DNA of 64,000 bases from CAZEKB01 sp964512225 (GCA_964512225.1 CAZEKB010000013.1:17477-81476), one strand, 5' to 3'; positions 1 through 8,678 are shown, counted from the stretch's first letter. Made by a program: numbers and translations. The notes: generated by a model from the sequence alone, not told the origin.

Positions 1-1575
1 TCGTACGGGCATCAGCCCTTCGTCCTCCACTCGTCGGACGGCTCGTCCACCTCGATCGTCACCAGCCTCGCGACGCTGGACCTCCAGGTGGGGATCGGGC
101 TCGGGCACGTCGACATCGGCATCGACATGCCGCTCCACCTCCGGGTCGCGGGCGACGGCAACCCCGGCTGGAGCACGCCCGAGTTCGGCGACGTGGCCCC
201 CGGAGACCTGCGCATCCTCCCGCGGTTCCGGCTGCTGGACGTGAACAAGAAGGGCTTCGGGCTCGCGATCGCCGTGCCGGTGACGCTGCCGACGGGCGAT
301 GAATCGAAGTTCGTCGGCGAGGCGACCCCGTCGGTCTCGATCCAGGCGCTGCTCGAGGGTCGGATCGGTCGCGTGCGGATCCTCGGGAACGTGGGCGGGC
401 GGCTCGCTCCCTTCACCGACGGGGCGCGCGCGTTCACCGGGCCGGCCTTCGAGTTCGGGGTCGGCGCGGACGTGGCGGTGGTGGGGCCGCTGTCGATCGC
501 GGGCGAGGTGTTCGGCCGGATCCCCCAGGCCGTCGACCAGCGGGCCCTCGAGTGGCTCGCGGGCGTCACGGTGCGGCCCGCCGACTTCGTCTCGGTGCGC
601 GTCGCGGGCGGGACGGGCATGAGCCCGGGGGTGGGCACCCCCGCCTTCCGGGTGGTCGGGGGCGTCTTCTTCGCTCCCCGGATCCCCGTCCCCGGCGCGG
701 ACGAGCCCGAGGCGGAGCCCGAGCCCGAGCCCGAGCCGGAGCCGACGGGGCCGGTCACGCGGAAGATCACGGTGAACGTCGACGCCGACGGCGCCTGGTT
801 CGACGCCGAGCACCCCCACTGCATCCGCCTGCCCGCGGACGCCGTCCTCGAGCTCGACGGCGACGCGGCGGTGGTGAACGTCGGCGCGCCGGGCTACGAG
901 ACGGCCGTGATCGAGGTGCCCGCCGGCTCCGAGGACGTCGCGCTGGACGTCGCCCTCGTGAAGATCCCCGAGCCCCGGGCCCGCATCGAGCTGGACGTCC
1001 AGGACTCCGAGGGCGTCGTGGAGGGGGCCCGGGTGGTCGTCGACGGGGGGGACGCCCGGACGTCGTCCGCGACGGGCATCGTGCGCCTCGCGGTCCCGCC
1101 CGGCGATCACGAGATCCTGATCACCAGCGACGGGCACAACCCGGTGAAGATCGCGCTGCCGGCGGACGACCGCACGCGCATCTACCGGCGCGTCGTGCTC
1201 CAGAGCAAGGCGGCGGCCGCCGCGCCCGAGTTCCCCGAGCGGGTCTACTTCGCCGTGGGCAAGTTCGACCTGACCAAGAAGGCGACCGCGACGCTGCGGG
1301 CGGTCGCGGACCGCGCGACGGGCCTGTCCGACGACGACGTCCTCACGCTCGTGGGCATGGCCGATCCCCGCGGGGGTCGGGAGCTGAACCAGGAGCTCGC
1401 CGGGTCGCGCTCGAAGGCCGTGCGCGACTCGCTGCGCGCGATGGGGGCGACCTGCAGGCTCGAGGTGCAGCTCGAGCTCCCCGCCGGCGACCCGGCGACG
1501 ATGACCGAGGCCGAGCTGCAGGAGATGCGACGGGTCGAGTTCCGGCTGAGACGCACCGAGAAGACCGAGGAGTGA
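1..1575 (+). CDS. OmpA-family outer-membrane protein, 5' end outside window
   Basis: The frame is open at the left edge, so the N-terminus is missing; 524 codons are visible and the internal ATG at 88 is not taken as the start. The first 230 or so visible residues have the alternating pattern of outer-membrane beta-strands (GIGLGHVDIGIDMPL). A Glu/Pro linker (about 703-750) leads to a PEGA/carboxypeptidase-regulatory-like beta domain (about 960-1200). A C-terminal OmpA peptidoglycan-binding domain (1240-1560) shows YFAVGKFDL and DPRGGRELNQELAGSRS; the closing motif is MRRVEFRL. The inferred role is anchoring the outer membrane to peptidoglycan. The stop lies one base before the next ATG (TGAcATG), so the two genes are coupled. 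The family is clear from the C-terminal domain; the barrel is inferred. Confidence 0.8.
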   Translation, partial: SYGHQPFVLHSSDGSSTSIVTSLATLDLQVGIGLGHVDIGIDMPLHLRVAGDGNPGWSTPEFGDVAPGDLRILPRFRLLDVNKKGFGLAIAVPVTLPTGDESKFVGEATPSVSIQALLEGRIGRVRILGNVGGRLAPFTDGARAFTGPAFEFGVGADVAVVGPLSIAGEVFGRIPQAVDQRALEWLAGVTVRPADFVSVRVAGGTGMSPGVGTPAFRVVGGVFFAPRIPVPGADEPEAEPEPEPEPEPTGPVTRKITVNVDADGAWFDAEHPHCIRLPADAVLELDGDAAVVNVGAPGYETAVIEVPAGSEDVALDVALVKIPEPRARIELDVQDSEGVVEGARVVVDGGDARTSSATGIVRLAVPPGDHEILITSDGHNPVKIALPADDRTRIYRRVVLQSKAAAAAPEFPERVYFAVGKFDLTKKATATLRAVADRATGLSDDDVLTLVGMADPRGGRELNQELAGSRSKAVRDSLRAMGATCRLEVQLELPAGDPATMTEAELQEMRRVEFRLRRTEKTEE

Positions 1576-1576
1576 C

Positions 1577-2458
1577 ATGACGACGCGACCGACCCCGGCG
1601 ACCCTCCTCGCCTGCGTCCTCCTGGCGGCGCTGCTGGGCGCGGTCGGCTCCGCGTCGGCCGCCGACGGCCACGCCGAGGTGCTGTACCTGCGGGGCGACG
1701 TGACCGCGAAGGGCGCGGGCGGGGCGAAGGCCCTCTCGGTGGGCACGAAGTTGGTGCCCGGCGACACCATCACGGCGGGCGCGGACTCGGGCGCGTCGCT
1801 GCGCCTGTTCGGCGGCCTGAAGGCGACCGACCACGATCACGTGCAGGTGAAGGCGGGCACGACGCTGGAGATCGCGTCCCTCGGCGAAGGCGGAGGCCCG
1901 AAGAAGGGGGTGCTGAGCCTCCTCAAGGGCGCGTTGAGCTACATCACCGGGGGCTCGGGCGAGGTCGAGCGCGACGTGCAGGTGAAGACGCGGACCACGA
2001 TCGGGGGCGTCCGCGGCACCGAGTTCAGGATCGTCGTGGAGGCGTCCGAGGCGACGCGCGTCGAGACCCTGGAGGGGACCGTGAACGTCGCCGGCGCGAA
2101 GAGCGACCTCGACGTGACCGCGGGCTCGGGCTCGCGGGTGGCGGCCGACGCGGAGCCCGAGGAGCTGCACCCCCTGCCCGTCGCGCCGCAGCTCGCGGGC
2201 AGGACCGAGGGGACCCTCGACCGCTTCCGGCTGCAGTGGCAGGCGGTGGACGGGGCCGCCTCGTACGTCGTCGAGATCGCCCTGGAGGAGTCCTTCACGC
2301 GGATCGTCTACGAGGCGGGCGAGGAGGCGACCACCCACGAGCCGGTGTCCGTCGCGCTGCCCGAGCAGGCGGGGACCTTCTTCTGGCGCGTCTCGGCGGT
2401 GGACGCCGACGGGTACCAGGGCTTCTACTCCCGGCCCGGCTCCTTCCGCCTTCCCTGA
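1577..2458 (+). CDS. FecR-domain secreted protein
   Basis: This is a 293-residue protein with a Sec signal peptide (hydrophobic LLACVLLAALLGAVG, cleavage near ASA-AD at about residue 28). A FecR domain (about 33-170) begins EVLYLRGDVTAKG and contains the signature TTIGGVRGTEFRI. The C-terminal third (about 205-290) resembles a fibronectin-like beta fold of the kind that follows FecR in myxobacterial envelope proteins (FFWRVSAVD). FecR domains occur in iron-signalling anti-sigma factors, but no sigma factor is adjacent here and no transmembrane helix follows, so a periplasmic structural or ligand-binding role is more likely. It starts one base after the OmpA-like stop and probably works with that protein. 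The stop codon lies inside a perfect hairpin. Confidence 0.8.
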   Translation: MTTRPTPATLLACVLLAALLGAVGSASAADGHAEVLYLRGDVTAKGAGGAKALSVGTKLVPGDTITAGADSGASLRLFGGLKATDHDHVQVKAGTTLEIASLGEGGGPKKGVLSLLKGALSYITGGSGEVERDVQVKTRTTIGGVRGTEFRIVVEASEATRVETLEGTVNVAGAKSDLDVTAGSGSRVAADAEPEELHPLPVAPQLAGRTEGTLDRFRLQWQAVDGAASYVVEIALEESFTRIVYEAGEEATTHEPVSVALPEQAGTFFWRVSAVDADGYQGFYSRPGSFRLP

Positions 2459-2489
2459 CGTCGGGGGCCGCTCCCGTCAGGGAAGGCGG
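2446..2489 (+). terminator. Perfect 15-bp inverted repeat at FecR-gene end
   Basis: CCGCCTTCCCTGACG (2446-2460) is exactly complementary to CGTCAGGGAAGGCGG (2475-2489) around a 14-base loop. The left arm contains the FecR-gene stop codon (2456-2458). No T-tract follows, so it is either a U-less intrinsic terminator or an mRNA 3'-end stabiliser. It insulates aspS. Confidence 0.6.
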
Positions 2490-2521
2490 GGGCCCCCGGT
2501 GGCGCCCGCCGGCTGCTCCGC

Positions 2522-2527
2522 TATGGT
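2522..2527 (+). promoter_or_regulatory. Probable -10 of aspS
   Basis: TATGGT, predicted transcription start near 2534. This gives a leader of about 36 bases with a GGAG element upstream of the aspS ATG. It is one of a recurrent set of TAnnnT hexamers in this window. Confidence 0.4.
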
Positions 2528-2569
2528 TCCGAGCCGCTCGCGCCGACGCGCGGGCTCGGAGACGAGACC

Positions 2570-4372
2570 ATGGCCGCGTTCCCCATTCGCACCCACACCT
2601 GCGGTGAACTTCGGCTGGACGACGCGGGCCGCGACATCGTCCTGAACGGCTGGGTCGATCGCAACCACGCCAAGGGCGGCGTGGCCTTCGTGGGCGTGCG
2701 GGACCGCTACGGCGTGACCCAGGTCACGATCGAGGAGTCCGAGGTCGGCGAGGCCCTCTTCGCCACGGCGAAGGGCCTGCGCGGCGAGTGGTGCGTGTCC
2801 GTCCAGGGGACCGTCCGCGGACGCCCCGAGAGGATGCGAAAGGGCGACGGGGTGGGCGCGATCGAGGTCGCCTGCACCGGCCTCACGGTCCTCAGCAGAG
2901 CCCAGCCGCTGCCGATCGTCCTCGAGGGCAAGGCCGCGGCCTCCGAGGAGCTGCGCCTCAAGTACCGCTACCTGGACCTGCGTCGGCCCGCGCTCCAGCA
3001 GAAGTTCCTGCTGCGCAGCCGGGTGGCCCTCCGCACGCGCGAGTACTTCGACTCCCAGGGGTTCGTGGAGGTCGAGACCCCGGTCCTCACCAAGTCCACC
3101 CCCGAGGGAGCGCGGGACTACCTCGTGCCGTCGCGGGTCCAGCCCGGCCGCTTCTACGCGCTGCCCCAGAGCCCCCAGCTGTTCAAGCAGATCCTCATGA
3201 TCTCGGGCTTCGACCGGTACATGCAGATCGTGAAGTGCTTCCGCGACGAGGACCTCCGCGCCGACCGGCAGCCGGAGTTCACGCAGGTCGACCTCGAGCT
3301 GTCGTTCATCGACCAGGACACGCTGTTCCCGATCCTCGAAGGCTTCGTGCGGACGCTGTGGAAGGAGTTCCGCGGCGTCGACGTCCCCCCGATCCTGCGA
3401 CTGCCGTACGCCGAGGCGATGGAGCGCTTCGGCGTCGACCGCCCGGACATGCGCTTCAAGCTCGAGCTCGCGACCGTGTCGGACCTGCTCGCGGGCACCG
3501 AGGCGGCCCCGCTCGCGAACGCGCTGGCGAAGGACGGCGGCACGGTGAAGGCGATGTTCGTCCCGGCGCCCGATCCCATGCCGTCCCGGAAGGTCATGGA
3601 CGGATACACCGCCCTGGTGCGGGAGTTCGGCCTCGGGGGGCTGCTCTGGGGCAAGGTGCGGCAGGACGGAGCCTCGGGCGCGGTGGGCAAGTTCCTCACG
3701 GACCAGCAGCGGACGGCGATCGTCGGGCGCCTGGCCGAGCGCAACGGCTTCGACCCGGCCTCCGAGGGCGTGCTGATGCTCTGCGCCGCCGAGGAGGCGG
3801 TCGTCAACGACGCGATGTGGCGCCTGCGCGTGAAGGTCGCGGGCGACCTCGGGCTGCGGAGCCCGGACGAGTTCGCCTTCGTCTGGGTCACCGAGTTCCC
3901 GGCCTTCGAGTGGGACGAGGACGACGAGCGGTGGGTGGCGATCCACCACCCCTTCACGTCGCCGCGGCCCCGGGACCTGGACATCCTCGAGTCCCACACC
4001 GGCGCGGTGCTGACGGACGCCTACGACCTGTGCTGCAACGGCTACGAGATCGCGGGCGGCTCGATCCGGATCCACGACCCGGACGTGCAGTCGCGCGTGT
4101 TCAAGCTGCTCGGCATCGGCGACGAGGAGGCGCGCGTCAAGTTCGGCTTCCTGCTCGACGCGCTGTCGTTCGGCGCGCCCCCCCACGGCGGCATCGCCTT
4201 CGGCTTCGACCGGCTGATCATGCTGCTGTCGGGGACGGACTCGATCCGCGACGTGGTGGCGTTCCCGAAGACCGCGAAGGCGTCGTGCCTCATGACCGAG
4301 GCCCCCGGCGCCGTGGACCAGGGTCAGCTCGACGAGCTGCACCTGGACGTGCGCGCGTCCGCGTCGGAGTAG
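2570..4372 (+). CDS. aspS: Aspartyl-tRNA synthetase
   Basis: This 600-residue class II aminoacyl-tRNA synthetase charges tRNA-Asp in the cytosol. An N-terminal OB-fold anticodon-binding domain (about 1-115; GWVDRNHAKGG, DRYGVTQV) precedes the catalytic core with motif 2 (CFRDEDLR) and motif 3 (GIAFGFDRLIML). The roughly 120-residue insertion after residue 290 is the GAD domain of bacterial-type AspRS, and overall length matches the family. In the OB loop, the residue before the GG pair is Lys (AKGG). Nondiscriminating enzymes that also serve tRNA-Asn often have His there, but the window cannot settle specificity. The ATG at 2570 follows a short leader. The gene converges on the carbonic anhydrase gene with four bases between stop codons. 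Confidence 0.97.
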   Translation: MAAFPIRTHTCGELRLDDAGRDIVLNGWVDRNHAKGGVAFVGVRDRYGVTQVTIEESEVGEALFATAKGLRGEWCVSVQGTVRGRPERMRKGDGVGAIEVACTGLTVLSRAQPLPIVLEGKAAASEELRLKYRYLDLRRPALQQKFLLRSRVALRTREYFDSQGFVEVETPVLTKSTPEGARDYLVPSRVQPGRFYALPQSPQLFKQILMISGFDRYMQIVKCFRDEDLRADRQPEFTQVDLELSFIDQDTLFPILEGFVRTLWKEFRGVDVPPILRLPYAEAMERFGVDRPDMRFKLELATVSDLLAGTEAAPLANALAKDGGTVKAMFVPAPDPMPSRKVMDGYTALVREFGLGGLLWGKVRQDGASGAVGKFLTDQQRTAIVGRLAERNGFDPASEGVLMLCAAEEAVVNDAMWRLRVKVAGDLGLRSPDEFAFVWVTEFPAFEWDEDDERWVAIHHPFTSPRPRDLDILESHTGAVLTDAYDLCCNGYEIAGGSIRIHDPDVQSRVFKLLGIGDEEARVKFGFLLDALSFGAPPHGGIAFGFDRLIMLLSGTDSIRDVVAFPKTAKASCLMTEAPGAVDQGQLDELHLDVRASASE

Positions 4373-4380
4373 CCGCCTAC
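4369..4380. terminator. Palindrome carrying stop codons of both convergent genes
   Basis: GTAG-CCGC-CTAC is an inverted repeat in which TAG ends aspS (4370-4372) and CTA is the stop of the opposite gene (4377-4379). The same arrangement recurs at 5225-5238 and 20093-20106. It may help terminate transcription in both directions. Confidence 0.3.
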
Positions 4381-4952
4381 AGCTTCCTCAGGTGGCCGGT
4401 CGACAGGCTGAAGACGAGGCCGTGGAGCGTGATGTCCCGGCCCCGGGCGCGCGCTTCGCGGACCGCCGGGGTGCGGCCGAGCTGCAGCAGCTGGTCCTCG
4501 ACGTTCAGCTCGACGAGCCGGTGGACCCGGGCGTCGCGACCGTCGCAGGCGTCGAGCTCTTCGGCGTGCTCCGCCGCGACCTCGACGATCGGGGCGATCC
4601 AGTGGTCGATGATCCCGCCGACGCCCCCGTCGTGGGCGGCCTGCACCCCCCCGCAGCCCTCGTGCCCGCACACGACGATGTGCTCGACCTCGAGGTGATC
4701 GACGGCGTAGTGGAGCACCGCCATGAAGTTGAGGTCGCCGGGGGCCACGATGTTGGCGACGTTGCGGTGCACGAAGAGGTCGCCGGGATCGCAGCCGGTG
4801 AGCATCTCCGGGGGCACGCGGCTGTCCGCGCACCCGATCCAGAGCGCCGCGGGCGACTGCCCCTTGGCGAGCTCGTCGAAGAAGAAGGGATCGGCGGCCC
4901 GGCGCTGGGCCGCCCAGGCCGAGTTCGCGGCGAGGATCAGGTTGATGTTCAT
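4377..4952 (-). CDS. Beta-class carbonic anhydrase
   Basis: This 191-residue beta-carbonic anhydrase interconverts CO2 and bicarbonate in the cytosol. The zinc site is intact: Cys41-Ala-Asp43-Ser-Arg45 (CADSR) and His97-x2-Cys100 (CGHEGCGG), with the Asp-Arg dyad that controls the metal site. The frame is open further upstream, but the start at 4952 is chosen because AGGAGG lies at a normal distance (4962-4967) and the protein then begins MNINLILAANSAWA at the usual family position. It is divergent from yacG and convergent with aspS, so probably monocistronic. A CATAAT -10 lies at 4989-4994. A role in supplying bicarbonate to carboxylases is family knowledge; nothing nearby indicates a special pathway. 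Confidence 0.93.
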   Translation of the reverse strand: MNINLILAANSAWAAQRRAADPFFFDELAKGQSPAALWIGCADSRVPPEMLTGCDPGDLFVHRNVANIVAPGDLNFMAVLHYAVDHLEVEHIVVCGHEGCGGVQAAHDGGVGGIIDHWIAPIVEVAAEHAEELDACDGRDARVHRLVELNVEDQLLQLGRTPAVREARARGRDITLHGLVFSLSTGHLRKL

Positions 4953-4961
4953 TCGGCTTCG

Positions 4962-4967
4962 CCTCCT
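4962..4967 (-). promoter_or_regulatory. Shine-Dalgarno AGGAGG of the carbonic anhydrase gene
   Basis: AGGAGG on the minus strand, 9 bases before the ATG at 4952. It fixes the start and excludes the longer open frame upstream. Confidence 0.8.
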
Positions 4968-4988
4968 GCGGACGGGTCGTGGCGGCGG

Positions 4989-5002
4989 ATTATGCCTATG
5001 GT
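4989..5002. promoter_or_regulatory. Divergent -10 elements, carbonic anhydrase and yacG
   Basis: Minus strand CATAAT (4994-4989) predicts a start near 4982, about 30 bases before the carbonic anhydrase ATG. Plus strand TATGGT (4997-5002) predicts a start near 5009, one base before the yacG GTG. Confidence 0.4.
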
Positions 5003-5009
5003 GCGCCCC

Positions 5010-5228
5010 GTGACGAGCCGCAACGCCCTGCTCTGCCCCTCCTGCAAGAGGGTGGTGCCGCTCCGGCCGGAGCTGCGCCCGTCGTCGTTTCCCTTCTGCT
5101 CGGACCGCTGTCGCATGGCGGATCTGGGCCGTTGGTTCGGCGAGGAGTACCGGATGGGGAGGCCCCTGGGACCGAACGATCACGAGGCCATCGAGACCGT
5201 GCTCTCCGCCCGGGAAGGCGAGGGCTGA
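5010..5228 (+). CDS. yacG: DNA gyrase inhibitor YacG
   Basis: This 72-residue zinc-ribbon protein has the YacG pattern: Cys9-x2-Cys12, Cys30-x3-Cys34 (CPSC, FCSDRC) followed by DLGRWFGEEY. YacG proteins bind one zinc ion and inhibit GyrB in characterised relatives. Three in-frame starts exist (ATG 4992, ATG 4998, GTG 5010). GTG 5010 is preferred because a -10-like TATGGT spans 4997-5002, which would place the transcription start at about 5009, and the protein then starts right before the zinc motif, the usual length. No Shine-Dalgarno is seen, consistent with a leaderless message. It converges on the HtrA gene. Confidence 0.88.
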   Translation: MTSRNALLCPSCKRVVPLRPELRPSSFPFCSDRCRMADLGRWFGEEYRMGRPLGPNDHEAIETVLSAREGEG

Positions 5229-5238
5229 CCCCGGTCAG
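5225..5238. terminator. Palindrome at yacG/HtrA convergent ends
   Basis: CTGACC-CC-GGTCAG is a 6-bp inverted repeat containing the yacG stop (TGA 5226-5228) and the opposite-strand stop of the protease gene (TCA 5235-5237) at symmetric positions. Confidence 0.35.
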
Positions 5239-6656
5239 GGCTGCTCGAGCGCGAGGCCCCGGGTCTTGCCGCCGCGCTCCACCAGCAGCGGCACGAGCTC
5301 CCGACCGGCCGACCGCACGGCGTCGGCGATCTCTTCGGGAGACCCCACCTCGCGGTGGTCCACCTTCAGGATCACGTCGCCCGCCTCCAGGCCCGCTCGG
5401 TCCGCCCGCGACTCCGGCTCGACCCGACGCACGTGCACGCCGCGGGCGTTGCCGCGACGGCCCAGCTCGCGGTTGATCGAGCGGTCCAGCACCTCGAGCT
5501 CGGCCCCGATGCGGTCGGTGAGGTAGGCCGTCGTGCCCGCCCGCCGCCGCGGCCGGGTCTCCGCCTTCGGCTCCGCGGGGCGCTCCGCGGGCACGACCGT
5601 CAGCCGGTGATTGGCGGGCTTGCGCCCGTCCCGCCACACGACGATCTCGAGGGGCTCGCCCACGGCGGATCGCACCACGGCGCTCCGGAAGTCCTCGTGG
5701 GTGCGCACGGCTCGGCCGCCGATCTCGGTGATGAGGTCGCCCTGCTCCACGCCCCCCTTCGCGGCGGGGCCGTCGGCCACGAGCTCCTGGACGTAGGCCC
5801 CCGCGCTGCTGGGCGCCCCGATCAGCTCGAGGATCTGGGGGTCGGGCGTGGAGGTTCGCGCGCCCACCCAGCCCCGGACCACGCGGCCGGACGCCACGAG
5901 CTGGGTCGCGATCTCCCGGGCGAGGTTGATCGGGACGGCGAACGCCAGCCCCCGCATCCCGGCGTCGGCGCCGGTGCCCATGATCGCGGTGTTGACGCCG
6001 ATGACGCGGCCACGGATGTCGAGCAGCGGGCCGCCGGAGTTGCCCGGCTTGATCAGGGTGTCGACCTGGATGAAGTCCTGATCCACCAGGCGATCGAAGC
6101 CCGGCAGGACGAGCCCCCCGGGCGTGCGCCCGAGTCGGTTGCGGCCCTTCGCGGAGACGTGCCCGACCGTGAAGGTGTCCGCGTAGTCGAGGCCGAACGG
6201 GGAGCCGATCGCGACGGCGTACTGCCCCACGCGCACGGCGTCGCTGTCGCCGAGCTCCACGAACGGGAGGTCGGCCGGAGGGTCGAGGATCCGGGCCACC
6301 CCGATGTCGCTGAGCGGGTCCCCGCCCACACGATCCGCCTTGAACCGGCGCCCGTCCTGGAGGACGACCTCGATGCGGGAGGCGTCCTCGAGCACGTGGT
6401 TGTTCGTATAGATCAGGCCGTCCGCGCTCACGATGAACCCGCTCGCGGCCCCGCCCGTGCGCATCTCCGACAAGCCCGACGGATCCGAGACGGCGCCCGC
6501 GACGTCGAGGGTCACGACGGCGGGCCCCGCCTGTTGGGCGACGTCGATGAAGGCCTGCTCCAGCGCCTCGGCGATCGCGAGGGGATCCGGCTCCTGCGCC
6601 TGGGCTCGCGGCGCGGCGACGAAGAGGAGGGCGAGGATGAGAGGGAGTGGGCGCAC
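5235..6656 (-). CDS. HtrA/Deg-type periplasmic serine protease with two PDZ domains
   Basis: This 473-residue trypsin-like protease probably degrades misfolded envelope proteins. A Sec signal peptide (LPLILALLFVAAPRAQA, cleavage near residue 21) is followed by the protease domain with a complete triad: His87 (YTNNHVLED), Asp117 (DPLSDIG) and Ser207 (KPGNSGGPLLD). Two PDZ domains follow (about 255-345 and 385-465), joined by an Arg-rich linker near residue 360; length and order match DegP/DegQ. The GTG at 6656 is chosen because GGAG lies 8 bases upstream and the signal peptide begins there, although the frame is open much further back. The second PDZ ends close to the C-terminus. Monocistronic and convergent with yacG. 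Confidence 0.93.
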   Translation of the reverse strand: MRPLPLILALLFVAAPRAQAQEPDPLAIAEALEQAFIDVAQQAGPAVVTLDVAGAVSDPSGLSEMRTGGAASGFIVSADGLIYTNNHVLEDASRIEVVLQDGRRFKADRVGGDPLSDIGVARILDPPADLPFVELGDSDAVRVGQYAVAIGSPFGLDYADTFTVGHVSAKGRNRLGRTPGGLVLPGFDRLVDQDFIQVDTLIKPGNSGGPLLDIRGRVIGVNTAIMGTGADAGMRGLAFAVPINLAREIATQLVASGRVVRGWVGARTSTPDPQILELIGAPSSAGAYVQELVADGPAAKGGVEQGDLITEIGGRAVRTHEDFRSAVVRSAVGEPLEIVVWRDGRKPANHRLTVVPAERPAEPKAETRPRRRAGTTAYLTDRIGAELEVLDRSINRELGRRGNARGVHVRRVEPESRADRAGLEAGDVILKVDHREVGSPEEIADAVRSAGRELVPLLVERGGKTRGLALEQP

Positions 6657-6722
6657 GAGGTGTCTCCGGGAGATCCTGCCTCCGGACACCGGCCCGCGCC
6701 AACGCGTTCCCCCCGGGTCGTT

Positions 6723-6728
6723 TATCGT
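6723..6728 (+). promoter_or_regulatory. -10 element giving a leaderless start
   Basis: TATCGT ends 7 bases before the ATG at 6735, so the predicted transcription start coincides with the A of the start codon. No ribosome-binding site is visible. Confidence 0.45.
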
Positions 6729-6734
6729 GAAGCG

Positions 6735-8678
6735 ATGGCGCCGCGCATCCTCGTGGTCGAAGACGACCGCCACTTCGCCGCGATCCTGAGCGATTACCTC
6801 GGCTGGATCGGCTGCGAGGTCGAGCACGCCCCGGACGCGGACGCGGCGATTCGATCGCTCGGCACCTCCGTCCCCGACGCGATCCTCACGGACGTCCTGC
6901 TGCCGCACATGAACGGCATCGAGTTCGCCCGCCGGGTCAAGGGCGGCGAGCCGTCCCCCGCGGTGGCCGAGCTCCCCGTGGTGCTGATGTCGGCCGTGTA
7001 CAAGGACGACGCCGCCATCCGCGCGAGCCTCTGCGACTGCGGCGCGGACGACTACCTCGTGAAGCCCTTCGCCATGGGCGACCTCCGCGGGGTCCTGGAG
7101 CGGCTCCTCCCCGGGTCGGCCTCGCAGCTGACGGGGACGCCCGCCCCGTCGCCCGCCGACATCTCCGTCACGACCCTGCACGGCGAGGACCTGCCCCGTC
7201 GCGGTCGCGTGGTGTCCGGGTTCCTCGCGCGGCTGCTGCTGCGGATCCGCAAGGAGCGTCACACCGGCGTCCTGCGCCTCGAGGCGGCGCCCCGGCACAA
7301 GTCGATCGTCTTCCTCAACGGTCACCCCGTGTGGGCGCTGGGGAGCGACGAGCACGACCGGCTGGGCACGATGCTCCTCGAGGAGAAGACGATCTCCCGC
7401 GCCCAGTTCGCCCAGGCGATCGAGGCCATGCGCGCCGATCAGATCGACTTCGGCTCGGCGCTCACGTCGCGCCGCATCCTCGCCCCGTCGGACCTCTACC
7501 GGGAGCTTCGGAGGTTGGTCGCGCGTCGCGTCGTCTCGGCCTTCGGCTGGTCCGACGGCGAGTGGACGCTCGGGGACGTGTACCCCAGCGACACCCCCAA
7601 CTTCGAGGTCGAGCTCCTGCCGGTGGTGCTCCAAGGCCTCGACGCCCACGGCGACCACAAGGTCCTGTGGGCGGAGGTCCGAGAGCGCGCGGACCAGTTC
7701 GTCGTGCCCACGAGCACCTTCGCGCTGGACTGGCCGACCCTCAAGGCGGGCGAGGGGATCGGCGCGCTGGGCCCGTTCCTGTCGGGTCGCCGCACGCTGC
7801 GGAAGCTCGAGCTCATGGAGGTGCTGCCCGAGGCCGACTTTCACCGGGCGATCTGGCTGATGTACCGGGCGGGGATGATCGGCTTCGCGCGGGCGGCCAT
7901 GGACGAGAACGACGTCGCCCCGATCACGATCTCGATGGGGCTGCGACGCGTGCAGCGATCGGGCGGCAACAAGGACCTGGGCGAGCGCATCCTCGCCGAC
8001 TACTTCCGGCTGTGGGGCGCCGATCACTTCCGTCTGTTCGACCTCCCCCGGGACGCCGCGCAGGAGGAGGTGGACGAGGCGCTCGGGGGCGTGGTCCTCA
8101 GCTGGACCCTCGACGAGCTCGCGAGCGACCTCCCCCACGACGTGCGCGACAAGGCCAAGGCGCTCGCGCTGCGGGTGGCCGACGCCCGCGCCATCCTGGG
8201 ATCGCCCGCGGATCGGCACGCGTACCGCGAGCAGCTCGATCGAGCGCGGGCGAAGCAGTCCGCCGAAGGCGAGGCCGACGTGGACGAGGCCGCGATGTTC
8301 TTCGACAACGGGCGCGGCTTCCTGCGCACGAAGGACTTCCGCGAGGCCGCGGCGGAGTTCGTGAGGGCCGTGGAGCGCGATCCCGACTCCGCGAAGTACC
8401 TCGCGTACTGCGGCTGGGCCAAGTATCGGAGCGCCCAGACCGAGCAGGCCGCCGAAGGCGCCGTGGCGATGCTGGACCAGGCGCTCGAGATCGACGGTCG
8501 CTGCCCCACCGCGCACTTCTTCCGGGGGGTTGTCCACCGCGACCACCGTCGGTACGGCCCCGCCGCGGCCTGCTTCGAGGCGGCCGTGCGGTACGACCCC
8601 GGCTTCGAGCTCGCGCGGGCGGCGCTGCGCGAAGCGGGTGAACTCTCGGGCTTGGTGCGTCGTCCCAACGCCGAATGA
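6735..8678 (+). CDS. Response regulator with DUF4388, relic J and TPR modules
   Basis: This 647-residue cytosolic signalling protein starts with a receiver domain (about 4-118) with the acidic pair EDD, phospho-acceptor Asp53 (LTDVLLP) and Lys110 (LVKPF). A DUF4388 (PATAN) domain follows (about 150-235; TGVLRLEAA, IVFLNGHPVWALGS). Then come a longer linker, a J-like segment (about 430-510; HFRLFDLPRDAAQEEVDEAL to AYREQLD) lacking the HPD tripeptide, and C-terminal TPRs (about 525-640). There is no output DNA-binding domain, so signalling is probably through protein contacts. Its last codon overlaps the glnE start as ATGA, so the two are translated together. The ATG is apparently leaderless. 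A paralogous architecture without a receiver lies just beyond glnE. Domain calls are strong; the function is unknown. Confidence 0.85.
   Translation: MAPRILVVEDDRHFAAILSDYLGWIGCEVEHAPDADAAIRSLGTSVPDAILTDVLLPHMNGIEFARRVKGGEPSPAVAELPVVLMSAVYKDDAAIRASLCDCGADDYLVKPFAMGDLRGVLERLLPGSASQLTGTPAPSPADISVTTLHGEDLPRRGRVVSGFLARLLLRIRKERHTGVLRLEAAPRHKSIVFLNGHPVWALGSDEHDRLGTMLLEEKTISRAQFAQAIEAMRADQIDFGSALTSRRILAPSDLYRELRRLVARRVVSAFGWSDGEWTLGDVYPSDTPNFEVELLPVVLQGLDAHGDHKVLWAEVRERADQFVVPTSTFALDWPTLKAGEGIGALGPFLSGRRTLRKLELMEVLPEADFHRAIWLMYRAGMIGFARAAMDENDVAPITISMGLRRVQRSGGNKDLGERILADYFRLWGADHFRLFDLPRDAAQEEVDEALGGVVLSWTLDELASDLPHDVRDKAKALALRVADARAILGSPADRHAYREQLDRARAKQSAEGEADVDEAAMFFDNGRGFLRTKDFREAAAEFVRAVERDPDSAKYLAYCGWAKYRSAQTEQAAEGAVAMLDQALEIDGRCPTAHFFRGVVHRDHRRYGPAAACFEAAVRYDPGFELARAALREAGELSGLVRRPNAE

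Noticed and set aside
4392..5009. Long N-terminal extension of yacG across the carbonic anhydrase gene
   Set aside because: It lies antisense to the carbonic anhydrase, and the zinc-ribbon domain with normal family length begins at GTG 5010.
6657..8546. N-terminal extension of the HtrA-type protease by some 630 residues
   Set aside because: The extension lies antisense to the receiver-DUF4388 gene, has no domain features, and the GTG at 6656 has a ribosome site and begins a signal peptide.
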